The notes under the pieces: generated by a model
What the model was told of the DNA's origin: nothing
Database searches by the model: none
Seen by the model: the letters and a program-made list of their open reading frames with translations, nothing else
Shown: positions 26,046-34,930 of the stretch, piece by piece
Layout of the letters: every line of letters starts with the position of its first letter
How positions within the stretch are numbered: the first letter of the stretch is position 1
Program-made: the position numbers and the translations under genes
Assembly (NCBI RefSeq): GCF_015350995.1
Contig: NZ_JADKRW010000001.1
Span: 261,702 to 325,701 of the forward strand
Length of the DNA: 64,000 nucleotides
Direction: 5' to 3'
Source: Curtobacterium sp. VKM Ac-1393
GTDB taxonomy: Bacteria; Actinomycetota; Actinomycetes; Actinomycetales; Microbacteriaceae

Positions 26046-27139
26046 CGGCCGGCTCCCGCGAGCGTGTTGACGGCCTCGACGACGCGGTCGAGCTGGGAGA
26101 GTGTCAGGGTCGGGTACACGGGCAGTGCGAGGACCTCGGACGCCGCACGCTCGGTCTCGGGCAGGTCGAGGTCGTGTCCGAACGACGGGAGCCGGTGCAC
26201 CGGCGTCGGGTAGTAGACCCCGGTACCGATGCCGAACTCGGAGCGCAGCGCGGCCGCGAAGCCGTCCCGGTCGGACGGCACCCGGACGACGTACTGGTGG
26301 AAGACGTGCTCGGCTCGTGGGTCGGTGGTCGGGGTGACGACGCCGTCGAGCTCGCGGGTGAAGTAGGCCGCGTTCGCCTGGCGCTGAGCGGTCCACCCGA
26401 GCACCTTGCGGAGCTGGACCCGTCCGATCGCGGCGTGGATGTCGGACATGCGTGCGTTGAAGCCGACGACCTCGTTCGCGTAGCGCTGTTCCATGCCCTG
26501 GTTGCGCAGCAGCCGGAGCAGACGGTCGACCGACGGCGTGCGGGTGGAGACCATGCCCCCCTCGCCCGCGGTCATGTTCTTGGTCGGGTAGAGGCTGAAC
26601 GCTGCTGCGTCCGATCCACTGCCGACTCGCGCGTCGGCCCAGCGGGCACCGTGCGCCTGTGCCGCGTCCTCGACGACGAGCAGGTCGTGCTCCTCGGCGA
26701 TCTGTGCGATGGCGGTCATGTCGGCAGGGTGGCCGTAGAGGTGGACCGGCATGATCGCGCGGGTGGACGAGGTGACGGCGGCACGGACGGCGATCGGATC
26801 GACGCAGTAGGTCAGTGGATCGATGTCGACGAACACCGGGTCGGCGCCGACGAGGCGGACCGCGTTCGCCGTCGCCGCGAAGGTGAACGACGGGACGATG
26901 ACCTCATCGCCCGGGCCGATGCCCAGGGCGACCAGCGCGAGGTGCAGTGCAGCGGTACCGCTGTTGACCGCGGTGACGGAGGCGCCCTCGACGAGTACGT
27001 CGCCGAACTCGCGCTCGAAGGCCGCGACCTCCGGGCCCTGGGCCAGGCCGCCCCCTTCGAGGACGGCGTCCACGGCACGGCGTTCCTCGATGCCGATGAG
27101 GGGCTTCGCCGCGGGGATGAGTTCGAGTGGGGTGGTCAA
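26042..27139 (-). CDS. DegT/DnrJ/EryC1-family sugar aminotransferase (WbpE type)
   Basis: 365 residues. PLP-binding Lys lies in SLYPTKNMTAGEGGM; the other signatures are NSGTAALHLAL, VIVPSFTFAATANAV and VVEDAAQAHGA. It should transfer an amino group from glutamate to a keto-sugar nucleotide, here most likely the 3-keto intermediate made by the WbpB-type enzyme. Overlaps both neighbours by 4 bases. Confidence 0.88.
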   Translation of the reverse strand: MTTPLELIPAAKPLIGIEERRAVDAVLEGGGLAQGPEVAAFEREFGDVLVEGASVTAVNSGTAALHLALVALGIGPGDEVIVPSFTFAATANAVRLVGADPVFVDIDPLTYCVDPIAVRAAVTSSTRAIMPVHLYGHPADMTAIAQIAEEHDLLVVEDAAQAHGARWADARVGSGSDAAAFSLYPTKNMTAGEGGMVSTRTPSVDRLLRLLRNQGMEQRYANEVVGFNARMSDIHAAIGRVQLRKVLGWTAQRQANAAYFTRELDGVVTPTTDPRAEHVFHQYVVRVPSDRDGFAAALRSEFGIGTGVYYPTPVHRLPSFGHDLDLPETERAASEVLALPVYPTLTLSQLDRVVEAVNTLAGAGR

Positions 27140-27756
27140 CGGATCGCCTCGATCGTGTCGGTGGTCTCGGAGTGGAGGAAACGGTCACCGGTCTCGGTGC
27201 AGACCAGCGTGTGGTCGTCGACCTGCGCCAGCCGTCGGCCGGTCCGGCTCACCCAGCCGATGCGGCGAGCCGGGACGCCTGCGACGAGGGCGTGGTCTGG
27301 GACGTCGTGGACGACGACGGCGCCGGCCGCGACCATGGCCCAACGCCCGATGTGGATCGGGGCGACGCAGAGGGCCCCGGCACCGATGGACGCGCCGTGT
27401 TCGACGACGACCGCGGTGGGCCGCCAGTCGTCGGCGTCCTGCACGGACCCGTCCGGGTTGATCGCGCGGGGTGTGTTGTCGTTGGTCAGGACGGCACCCG
27501 GACCGATGAAGACGCCGTCGCCCACGACGGCCGGGCCGTAGACGAGGGCGCCGTTCTGGATCTTGCAGCGGGCGCCGATCTGGACTCCGGCCCCGATCGT
27601 GACGCCGCGGCCGACGAGGGTCTCGGTGCCGACGATCGCCTGTGCCTCGACGTGGGTGTCGTCCCAGACTCTGGCGCCGGCTGCGACGGTGGCCGAGCTC
27701 GAGACGACGGCAGCCGGGGCGATGAACGCGGTCGGGATGGTCGGTTTCGGGGTCAT
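27136..27756 (-). CDS. Left-handed beta-helix sugar N-acetyltransferase (WbpD/WlbB type)
   Basis: 206 residues with hexapeptide repeats through about residues 10-165 (VGRGVTIGAGVQIGARCKIQ, VGDGVFIGPGAVLTND). The pattern and the NDN-x-PRAINPDG loop match WbpD/WlbB enzymes, which acetylate the 3-amino group of UDP-GlcNAc3NA. First gene of the reverse operon, just downstream of an AT-rich promoter. Together with the next three genes the full route from UDP-GlcNAc to UDP-GlcNAc3NAcA is present; no WbpI-type epimerase is in the window. Confidence 0.87.
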   Translation of the reverse strand: MTPKPTIPTAFIAPAAVVSSSATVAAGARVWDDTHVEAQAIVGTETLVGRGVTIGAGVQIGARCKIQNGALVYGPAVVGDGVFIGPGAVLTNDNTPRAINPDGSVQDADDWRPTAVVVEHGASIGAGALCVAPIHIGRWAMVAAGAVVVHDVPDHALVAGVPARRIGWVSRTGRRLAQVDDHTLVCTETGDRFLHSETTDTIEAIR

Positions 27757-27802
27757 GGATGCGCTTCCGGATCAGGCGCGGCGGGACCTCCGCTGCACAA
27801 TC

Positions 27803-27832
27803 ACCATACGATATTTCGGTACGGAATATCAA
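27803..27832 (-). promoter_or_regulatory. Promoter of the sugar-nucleotide/wzx operon with palindromic operator
   Basis: On the minus strand TTGATA (27832-27827) and TATGGT (27808-27803) are 18 bases apart. The spacer holds an imperfect 21-bp palindrome (27810-27830) with perfect GATATT/AATATC arms. A repressor here would block the whole reverse operon. Confidence 0.55.
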
Positions 27833-27910
27833 GTGCGATTCCGTCACTCGTGCCGGGTGTGTGCCCCGCCGGCCCGTTGCACGCCATGCATCCGCCGGTA
27901 GTGTCGACCC

Positions 27911-29113
27911 GTGCGATGGAGTCGAGTGAACTGGCCGTCCGTGGGCTACGTCTCCCTCGAGGACTTCGACGGACAGCGGGAACACGTCGCCCGCGTGCTC
28001 GAGGACGCTCCCCCGGCCGTCGCCGCGCTGCTGACCGTCAAGTGGACCGACTCCCGCATCGCACGGTGGGACGTCGAGCACCCGGACCTCGCACACCCGG
28101 ACGACGACGACGATGACGACGACACCGGCACGACGGTCGACCTGCCCGGGCACGGCGTCCCCGACCCGGTCGTCGTGCACATCGAGGTGATCGTCCGCAA
28201 CGACGAGGTGCTCGACACCCCCGACGGCCTCTGGCGCCGCTGGAACCACGCCAGGGTCACCCTCCGGCTCCGTGACGCGGTCGTCGACCCGCCGCACACC
28301 GACCCCACGGCACTGCTCGCCGGCGACGCGCACGTGCTGCGCGGCGAGCTGGAGTACCTGCACGAGCTCGACCAGTGGGAACTCCGGCTGCTCGTGTCCC
28401 CGGTCGGCGAGGTCGCGATCCGCTTCCGGAGCGTCCGCGTCGCCATCCGCAGCGTCCCCGAGTCCGTCTACTCCGACCTCGACCGACGTCCGGCCCGCGG
28501 CTGGCACGGTCCGGTGCCGGACGGATGGGTCGAGTACGCCACCGAGGTGGTGCGTGCCGCCGCGTACGGCGACCTCGGCGGCCTGCACCTGGCCGACGAC
28601 GCGAGCGACGTCGACGACGTCGACCCGCGCTGGGGCTTCGCCCCGCTGCACGCCGCCGCCTGGTTCGACCGGCCCGAGATGCTCGAGGAGCTCCTGCGAC
28701 GCGGCGGCTCGGTCCAGCTCACCGACACCGAGGGACGGACGCCGCTGACGCTGGCGATCGACCGCGACGCCCGCCGGGCCATCGACGTGCTCGTGGCCGC
28801 CGGCGCCGACCTGGAGGCCCGGGACAGCGACGGCAACACCCCGATCGTCCGCGCCGCCTGGGGTGGCCACGCCGCGATCGTGCGCTCGCTCGCCGCCGCG
28901 GGTGCGGACAGCAGGGCGCTCGGCTCGCGCGGCGCGACCCTGCTGATCGCCGCGGTCGACTCCGGCCACCTGGACACGGTGCGGTCGGTGCTCGCGCTCG
29001 ACGTCGACGTGAACGCCCAGGACGACGAGGGATCGACAGCCTCCGACCGCGCAGAACTGCTCCGCGACCGTGCGGTCGCGGAGCAGTTGGCGCAGTACTA
29101 CTCGGGGAGCTGA
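27911..29113 (+). CDS. Ankyrin-repeat protein
   Basis: 400 residues from GTG 27911; GTG 27926 with GGAG upstream is an alternative. The N-terminal 200 residues are not recognised and include an Asp run (about 64-71, eight residues). Residues about 215-395 contain four to five ankyrin repeats (FAPLHAAAWFDRPEMLEELLRRGG, GRTPLTLAIDRDARRAIDVLVAAGAD, GNTPIVRAAWGGHAAIV). No signal peptide, so probably cytoplasmic protein-protein contacts. Convergent with the GH1 gene, 13 bases between stops. Confidence 0.75.
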   Translation: MRWSRVNWPSVGYVSLEDFDGQREHVARVLEDAPPAVAALLTVKWTDSRIARWDVEHPDLAHPDDDDDDDDTGTTVDLPGHGVPDPVVVHIEVIVRNDEVLDTPDGLWRRWNHARVTLRLRDAVVDPPHTDPTALLAGDAHVLRGELEYLHELDQWELRLLVSPVGEVAIRFRSVRVAIRSVPESVYSDLDRRPARGWHGPVPDGWVEYATEVVRAAAYGDLGGLHLADDASDVDDVDPRWGFAPLHAAAWFDRPEMLEELLRRGGSVQLTDTEGRTPLTLAIDRDARRAIDVLVAAGADLEARDSDGNTPIVRAAWGGHAAIVRSLAAAGADSRALGSRGATLLIAAVDSGHLDTVRSVLALDVDVNAQDDEGSTASDRAELLRDRAVAEQLAQYYSGS

Positions 29114-29126
29114 ACGAGCGGGCGGA

Positions 29127-30317
29127 TCACTCCGCCGTCTCGATGGCGTTCGCCTGCGCGACCTTGCCGTACCAGTGCGCGGACGGCTTCGGGGTGCGCT
29201 CGAACGTCTCCGGGTCCCACGACACCAGGCCGAAGGTCGGTCGGAAGCCGGACGCCCACTCGTAGTTGTCCAGGAGCGACCAGTGCTGGTACCCGAGGAC
29301 CTCGATGCCGTCGTCGATGCAGCGGTGGATGCCCTCGAGGGCGCCCTGCGTGTACGCCTGCCGACGAGTGTCGTCGGCCGTGGCGATGCCGTTCTCGGTG
29401 ATCATCAGCGGCACGCCGCCGGACAGCTCCCACGCGCTGCGGAGCCCGTCGGCCGAGGCCTCGGGGTAGAACTCCCACCCGGTCAGGGTCGTCTCGACGT
29501 CGTCCGCCACGGGCAACGGACCGGAAGCGCCGATGAAGGTCCGGGTGTACGCCTGCACGCCGAGGAAGTCGTCGCCTGCGGCGTTCTCGAGGTACCAGTC
29601 GTCGCGGGGGTACCCGTACTCGCGGAGCATCGCGTCCGCGCCGGGCTCGCCGGAGGACTTGAACGCCTGGGTCGCGATGGTCCACCCGGACTGGAGGCCC
29701 GCCACCTGTCCGAGCACCTCGCGCGACCGCTTGTGGCTGGCCAGCAGGGCGTCGGCGACGCCCAGGTCCGGGTTCGGCAGGCCGTAGGCCACCAGGTTCG
29801 CCGCGTCCTCGCCCCCGGCGAGCATCGCGGCGATGTTCGGCTCGTTGATCGTGCAGACGTACCGGACGCCGTCGGACACCACGGGGAGCGCGGCTTCGGT
29901 GTAGCGGGCGAACAGGTCGGCGGCGTCGGGTGCGCGCCAGAACCCGTCGCGCTCGAACCAGCGCGGCACCGTGAAGTGCATGAGGGTGACGATCGGCTCG
30001 AGGCCGAACTCGTGGCAGGTCTCGACCATGCGCCGGTAGTGGTCGACCTCGGCGCGGCTGACGAACCCGCGCTCCGGCTCGATGCGCGACCACTCGATGC
30101 TGAAGCGGTACGAGTTCAGCCCGAGCTCGGCGGCGATCCGGATGTCGTCGCGGTAGCGGTGGTAGCTGTCAGCGGCGTCACCGGAGGGCTCGACGATGGT
30201 GGTGTCCGGCTCGTGTTCGTGCACCCACCAGTTCGAGTTGACGTTGTTGCCCTCGATCTGGTGCGCGGCGGTGGCGGCGCCCCAGAGGAAGCCGTCGGGG
30301 AAGTTCAGCGTGGTGAT
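29127..30317 (-). CDS. GH1 beta-glucosidase
   Basis: 396 residues. Start region LNFPDGFLWGAATAAHQIEG is the classic GH1 N-terminus. Acid/base Glu is in TINEPN (about 159) and the nucleophile in LMITENG (about 308). It should hydrolyse beta-glucosides or related disaccharides in the cytoplasm. No ATG/GTG/TTG occurs where the family starts: the site 6 bases after AAAGGA is ATC (30317), with another ATC 3 bases earlier and CTG further in. The start is therefore unusual or mutated. Last gene of the LacI-controlled transport operon. Confidence 0.85.
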   Translation of the reverse strand: MTTLNFPDGFLWGAATAAHQIEGNNVNSNWWVHEHEPDTTIVEPSGDAADSYHRYRDDIRIAAELGLNSYRFSIEWSRIEPERGFVSRAEVDHYRRMVETCHEFGLEPIVTLMHFTVPRWFERDGFWRAPDAADLFARYTEAALPVVSDGVRYVCTINEPNIAAMLAGGEDAANLVAYGLPNPDLGVADALLASHKRSREVLGQVAGLQSGWTIATQAFKSSGEPGADAMLREYGYPRDDWYLENAAGDDFLGVQAYTRTFIGASGPLPVADDVETTLTGWEFYPEASADGLRSAWELSGGVPLMITENGIATADDTRRQAYTQGALEGIHRCIDDGIEVLGYQHWSLLDNYEWASGFRPTFGLVSWDPETFERTPKPSAHWYGKVAQANAIETAE

Positions 30318-30328
30318 GATGGGTCCTT

Positions 30329-31198
30329 TCAGTGCTGGCTCAGGAAGGCGTCGAAGACGGCGACGGTCCCGAGCGGGTTCTCGACCTGGGGGCCGTGGTA
30401 GCTCTCGGCGATCACCTCGTACGACGCACCGAGACGCGAGGCCATGTCCGCCTGCCACGGGATCGGCCAGGCGCCGTCCCAGATGCCGTGCGCGACGAGG
30501 ACCGGCAGTCCGGTCGCGCGCAGTTCGTCGGTGGTGTCGGTGCGGTCCTCGAGGATCGCTGCGCCGCCGAGCACGTTGAGCACGCTCGTGTGGTCGAAGC
30601 GCTCGCGGACCATCCGGGCGTCGTCGGGGAGCTCGGCGTCGGGGCGGCCGGCCCAGAGCGGGTTCTGCGCGTCGAACAGCGCGCGGTTCGAGCAGGTGTC
30701 GGCGACGATCGTCTTCTCGGCGGCCTTGCGGTGCAGCCACCCGTGCGGACCGGAGCAGAACATCGTCACGTCGCGGAACGACGCCGGCGAGGCGATGGCA
30801 GCGGCGCGGACGATCACCCCGCCGAGCGAGTGCCCGATGAGGTGGACCGGGGCGCCGTCGTCGAGCAGCGCGGCGACGCGGACGACGTCGGCTGCCTCGT
30901 GGTCGAGTGTGTAGGCCGTGCGGTCGTCGGGCGCGACCGAGTCGGCCTGTCCACGTCGGCTGATCACCACCGCCGACCACCCCGCGTCGCGGAGGAGCGG
31001 CAGGAAGGTGCGCCAGTCCTCCTTCGACCCGGTGTACCCGGGCACGATGAGCACGACGCCCTTCGACACCCCCTCCGGCACGATCCGGTACGCGGTGAGG
31101 CGGCCGATCGGCAGGTCGACACCCACGACGTCGACTCCGGCAGGCGTCGGCAGGTGGCCGAACGCCGGGACCGTCGGGAAGTCGTGGAGCGTCGTCAC
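30329..31198 (-). CDS. Alpha/beta hydrolase (probable carbohydrate-linked esterase)
   Basis: 289 residues from a GTG overlapping the ATPase stop (GTGA). The nucleophile elbow GHSLGG is at about residue 115, an oxyanion region follows VPGYTGSKEDW, and the catalytic His is probably in ESYHGPQVENP. Substrate is unknown. Its place between an oligosaccharide-type transporter and a beta-glucosidase suggests removal of acyl groups from imported glycosides; this is inference. Confidence 0.78.
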   Translation of the reverse strand: MTTLHDFPTVPAFGHLPTPAGVDVVGVDLPIGRLTAYRIVPEGVSKGVVLIVPGYTGSKEDWRTFLPLLRDAGWSAVVISRRGQADSVAPDDRTAYTLDHEAADVVRVAALLDDGAPVHLIGHSLGGVIVRAAAIASPASFRDVTMFCSGPHGWLHRKAAEKTIVADTCSNRALFDAQNPLWAGRPDAELPDDARMVRERFDHTSVLNVLGGAAILEDRTDTTDELRATGLPVLVAHGIWDGAWPIPWQADMASRLGASYEVIAESYHGPQVENPLGTVAVFDAFLSQH

Positions 31199-32988
31199 AG
31201 CCGGCCCTCCGCCAGGGCGCGTCGGGGGTTCGGCACGGCGTCGAGCAGCGCGATCGTGTACGGGTCCTGGGGGTTCTGCAGCACCTCGGCTGTGTGACCC
31301 CGCTCGACCACGGCACCCTCGTGGAGCACCATGATGTCGTCGGTGATCAGGCGCGCGCTGAGCAGGTCGTGCGTGATGTACAGCAGCGAGACGCCCCACT
31401 GCTCGCGGAGGTCCTCGAGCAGGGCGAGCACGCCGGCGCGCAGCGTGACGTCGAGCATCGAGACCGGCTCGTCGGCGATGATCACCTGCGGGTCCGACGC
31501 CAGTGCCCGGGCGATGACGACGCGCTGCCGCTGCCCACCGGAGAGCTGGTGCGGGAGCTTCTGCGCGAACTGCTCCACCGGGGTCAGCCCCACGGTGTCG
31601 AGCAGCTCGAGCACACGACGGCGGGCGTCGCGGCCCTTGAGCCCCGTGTAGTTCGCGATCGGGCGCGACAGCGTGTACTCCACCGTGTGCAGCGGGTTGA
31701 GCGCCGCGTACGGGTCCTGGAACACCATCTGCACCTCGGACCGCAGGTCGCGCAGGCCGCGCTTGCCGAGGCGCGCGACGTCGAGGTCGCCGAACCGGAC
31801 GGTGCCGGTCGTCGGCTTCTCGACCCCGGTCAGGAGCTTCGCGATGGTCGACTTGCCCGAACCGGACTGGCCGACCAGGGCGAGCGACTGCCCGGGCTCG
31901 AGGGTGAACGACACGTCGCGCACCGCACGGACGGGCTGCTCGCCGCGGCGCGGGGCCGGGTAGGTCTTCACGATGTTCGAGACGACGATCGGGTTCTTCG
32001 CCGCCGAGCGCTCACGCGACCCGACGGTGCTGAACGACGACGTGGTCTCCTGGCGCTTCTCACCGGAAGCAGCACGCTGCGACCGGTCCGGGAACCCGGG
32101 CAGGGACACGACCTCGGCACGCGGGTCGGCGTAGTGCGAGAGCAGCATCTGCGTGTACTCGTCCTGCGGGTTGCGCAGGAGCTCCTTCGAGCCGCCGTCC
32201 TCGACGATGCGTCCCTCGTGCATGACGAGCACGCGCTCGGTGGCCTCGAGCACGATGCCGAGGTCGTGGCTGATCAGGATCGCCGTGAAGCCCTCGGACT
32301 GCTGCAGCTCGATGATCGTGTCCATGACGGCGTGCTGCACGAGCACGTCGAGGGCCGTGGTCGGCTCGTCGAACACCATGAGCTGCGGTTCGAGCGACAG
32401 GGCGAGGGCGATCGAGACGCGCTGCCGCATGCCGCCGGAGAGCTCTCCGGGGAACCGGGCGAGCATCGACGTCGGCAGCTTCACCTTCTCGATGAGCTCC
32501 TTCATCCGCGCGTCCCAGCGGTCGCGCGACACGTGGCCGTGCGCCTTGAAGACGTCGATGAAGTGGTTGCGGATGGTGCGGACCGGGTTGAGGGCGTTCA
32601 TGCCGGACTGCAGCACCATCGCGAAGCCGCCCTGACGCTGCTGCCGCAGTGCTTCCTCGCCGAGGTCGCGGATGTCGTGGCCGTTGAAGACGATGCTGCC
32701 GCCGTTGGTGCGCGCCGGCGGCTTCTGCAGGCGGGTCAGCGCGTAGCCGAGCGTCGACTTGCCGGAGCCGGACTCGCCGACCAGGCCGACGAACTCGCCC
32801 TTCCGCAAGCTGAAGGACACGTGGTCGACCGCCTGGACAGCCTCCTGGCCGGCCGATTCGTACACGACCGACAGGTCGCGGACGTCCAGCAGGACGCCCT
32901 GGGCGTCACCACCGTCGGACGGGAGGCCCGTGGCGGCGCCGTCCCGCGCCTCCAGGCCGTCATCTGCGTACGTTCGCGAGCCGCTCAT
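31195..32988 (-). CDS. Fused double ATPase of a Dpp/Opp-type ABC importer (DppD-DppF fusion)
   Basis: 597 residues from the ATG at 32988, which overlaps the permease stop. Two full ABC domains are present: Walker A GESGSGKST and signature LSGGMRQR in the first half, GQSGSGKST and LSGGQRQR in the second, separated by a linker near residues 285-325. It powers import through the two permeases encoded upstream. The fused form replaces the usual DppD and DppF pair. Confidence 0.92.
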   Translation of the reverse strand: MSGSRTYADDGLEARDGAATGLPSDGGDAQGVLLDVRDLSVVYESAGQEAVQAVDHVSFSLRKGEFVGLVGESGSGKSTLGYALTRLQKPPARTNGGSIVFNGHDIRDLGEEALRQQRQGGFAMVLQSGMNALNPVRTIRNHFIDVFKAHGHVSRDRWDARMKELIEKVKLPTSMLARFPGELSGGMRQRVSIALALSLEPQLMVFDEPTTALDVLVQHAVMDTIIELQQSEGFTAILISHDLGIVLEATERVLVMHEGRIVEDGGSKELLRNPQDEYTQMLLSHYADPRAEVVSLPGFPDRSQRAASGEKRQETTSSFSTVGSRERSAAKNPIVVSNIVKTYPAPRRGEQPVRAVRDVSFTLEPGQSLALVGQSGSGKSTIAKLLTGVEKPTTGTVRFGDLDVARLGKRGLRDLRSEVQMVFQDPYAALNPLHTVEYTLSRPIANYTGLKGRDARRRVLELLDTVGLTPVEQFAQKLPHQLSGGQRQRVVIARALASDPQVIIADEPVSMLDVTLRAGVLALLEDLREQWGVSLLYITHDLLSARLITDDIMVLHEGAVVERGHTAEVLQNPQDPYTIALLDAVPNPRRALAEGRL

Positions 32989-33953
32989 GCGGTCGCCTCC
33001 TTGCGCTTCGGGCGCGCGCCTTCGCGCAGCCGCGGGTTGGACACGGCGTCGACGCCGAAGTTGATCAGGGTGAGGCTCATCGCGAGCAGCGCGATGCAGA
33101 GACCGGGCGCGAAGAGCAGGATCCACTGGCCGGTGAGCAGCGCGTTGGAGTTCTGCGCCCAGTAGAGGATCGTGCCCCAGCTGACGATCGACGAGTCGCC
33201 GAGCCCGAGGAACTCGAGGCCCGCCTCGGCGAGGATCGCGCTCGTGGCCGCTCCGAAGAACGAACCGACGATGAGCGACGTCATGTTCGGCAGGATCTCG
33301 CGGAAGACGATGCGGGTCGCGCCCTCGCCGGAGAACTGCGCCGCCGTCACGAAGTCGCGGCCGCGCAGGGACTGCGTCTGGCTGCGCAGGACGCGTGCGC
33401 CCCAGGCCCAGCCGGTGACCACGATCACCGCGATGATGACCGCGATGCCGCCGTTCTGCAGGTACGCCGCGATGACGATCATCAGGGGCAGACCCGGGAT
33501 GACCAGGAACAGGTTCACGATGAAGCCGATGACCTCGCCGATCCAGCCGCGGACGTAGCCCCAGCTGAGGCCGATCGCGACGGCGACGAGCGTCGACAGG
33601 ATGCCGGCGACCGCACCGACCATGACGGAGATCCGTGCGCCGAAGATGATCTGCGACAGCACGTCCTCGCCGGCGGCGGTGGTGCCCATCCAGTGGTCCG
33701 GTGTGGCGTCGGCGCTCCGTGCGAACCCGTTCTGGCTCGCGCCGTAGGGGGCCAGGAGCGGGGCGAAGATCGCGACCAGCACGAACACCGCGAGGATGAT
33801 GATGCCGATCCGGGCCTTCGAGTTCGACCAGACGACGCCGAACTGGCGGGCGATGCTGCGCCAGCGGGACGGGGCGGTCTGCTCGTCGTGCTGGGTGCGG
33901 ACGGCGACGGTCGCGTCGCCGGCGTTGGGGGTTGGGGTGCTCGTGTTGGTCAT
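32985..33953 (-). CDS. ABC importer permease, DppC type
   Basis: 322 residues. A cytoplasmic N-terminal tail, a first membrane helix (about 45-67) and then the typical five-helix core with the EAA-loop segment (GEGATRIVFREILPNM). LGLGDSSIVSWGTILYWAQ is characteristic of DppC. ATGA overlaps on both sides. Confidence 0.92.
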   Translation of the reverse strand: MTNTSTPTPNAGDATVAVRTQHDEQTAPSRWRSIARQFGVVWSNSKARIGIIILAVFVLVAIFAPLLAPYGASQNGFARSADATPDHWMGTTAAGEDVLSQIIFGARISVMVGAVAGILSTLVAVAIGLSWGYVRGWIGEVIGFIVNLFLVIPGLPLMIVIAAYLQNGGIAVIIAVIVVTGWAWGARVLRSQTQSLRGRDFVTAAQFSGEGATRIVFREILPNMTSLIVGSFFGAATSAILAEAGLEFLGLGDSSIVSWGTILYWAQNSNALLTGQWILLFAPGLCIALLAMSLTLINFGVDAVSNPRLREGARPKRKEATA

Positions 33954-34930
33954 CGACGCGTCCTCGGGTCCAGGACGCCGTACATGACGTCCACGATGAA
34001 GTTGGCGATGAGCACCGACACGGTGATCATCAGGAAGAGGGCCTGCATGAGCGGGTAGTCCTGCCCGATGACGGCGTTGAACAGCAGGTAGCCGATGCCC
34101 GGGTAGCCGAACACCTGCTCGACCAGGACCGAACCGCCGACCACGCCACCGAGTGCCAGACCGAAGCCGGTCAGGTTCGGCAGGATCGCGTTGCGGGCCG
34201 CGTAGCGGACGGCCACGGTGCGGCCGCGCAGACCGTTCGCCTCGGCGAACGTCACGTAGTCGTCACCGAGCGTGTTGATCATCGCGTTGCGCATGCCGAT
34301 GATCCAGCCGCCCAGGCTCGTCACCAGGATCGTGACGGCCGGCAGGACCGCGTGCTGCAGGGCGTCGCCGAAGAACGGTGCGTTCAACCCCGGTGTCGTC
34401 GTGGCCGAGTAGGCACCCGTGGTCGGGAACCAGTGCAGCACGTAGCCGAGGAAGAACAGCAGGAGCAGGGCGGTCCAGAAGTACGGGAACGTCGACATGA
34501 ACGAACCCGACAGCGTCGGGAGCGAGTCGAGCCAGGTGCCGCGCTTCCACGCCGCCGCGACACCGATCAGGGTGCCGAGCACGAACGCCAGGATCGTGAC
34601 GACGCCGACCAGGATCAGCGTGTACGGCAGGGCCTTCGACACGAGGTCGCCGACCGGCTGCGGGTAGAACGTGTAGCTGACGCCGAAGTCGAGCGTGACG
34701 ACCTGGTGCAGGTAGCTGACGTACTGGTCCCACAAGTTGCCGGTGGGCACGCCGAGCTGGGCCTCGATGGCCTTCTTCGTGGCCTCCGTGACGGGACCGT
34801 TCTGGCTGAGCTTCGCCAGGGCGGCGTCCGACGGGCTGCCCGGCATGAGGCGCGGGAGCACGAAGTTCAGCGTGACCGCGGCCCAGAGGGTCAGGACGAA
34901 CAGGACGAGTTTCTGCAGGATGTACTTCAC
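33950..34930 (-). CDS. ABC importer permease, DppB type
   Basis: 326 residues from a GTG that overlaps the binding-protein stop. The N-terminus (KYILQKLVLFVLTLWAAVTLNFVLPRLMPGSP) is typical of DppB. The EAA-like loop is FAEANGLRGRTVAVRYAARNA. Confidence 0.92.
   Translation of the reverse strand: MKYILQKLVLFVLTLWAAVTLNFVLPRLMPGSPSDAALAKLSQNGPVTEATKKAIEAQLGVPTGNLWDQYVSYLHQVVTLDFGVSYTFYPQPVGDLVSKALPYTLILVGVVTILAFVLGTLIGVAAAWKRGTWLDSLPTLSGSFMSTFPYFWTALLLLFFLGYVLHWFPTTGAYSATTTPGLNAPFFGDALQHAVLPAVTILVTSLGGWIIGMRNAMINTLGDDYVTFAEANGLRGRTVAVRYAARNAILPNLTGFGLALGGVVGGSVLVEQVFGYPGIGYLLFNAVIGQDYPLMQALFLMITVSVLIANFIVDVMYGVLDPRTRR

Noticed and set aside
31294-33165. 623-codon forward frame opposite the double ATPase
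   Set aside because: Shadow frame; the minus strand has both Walker A and signature motifs.
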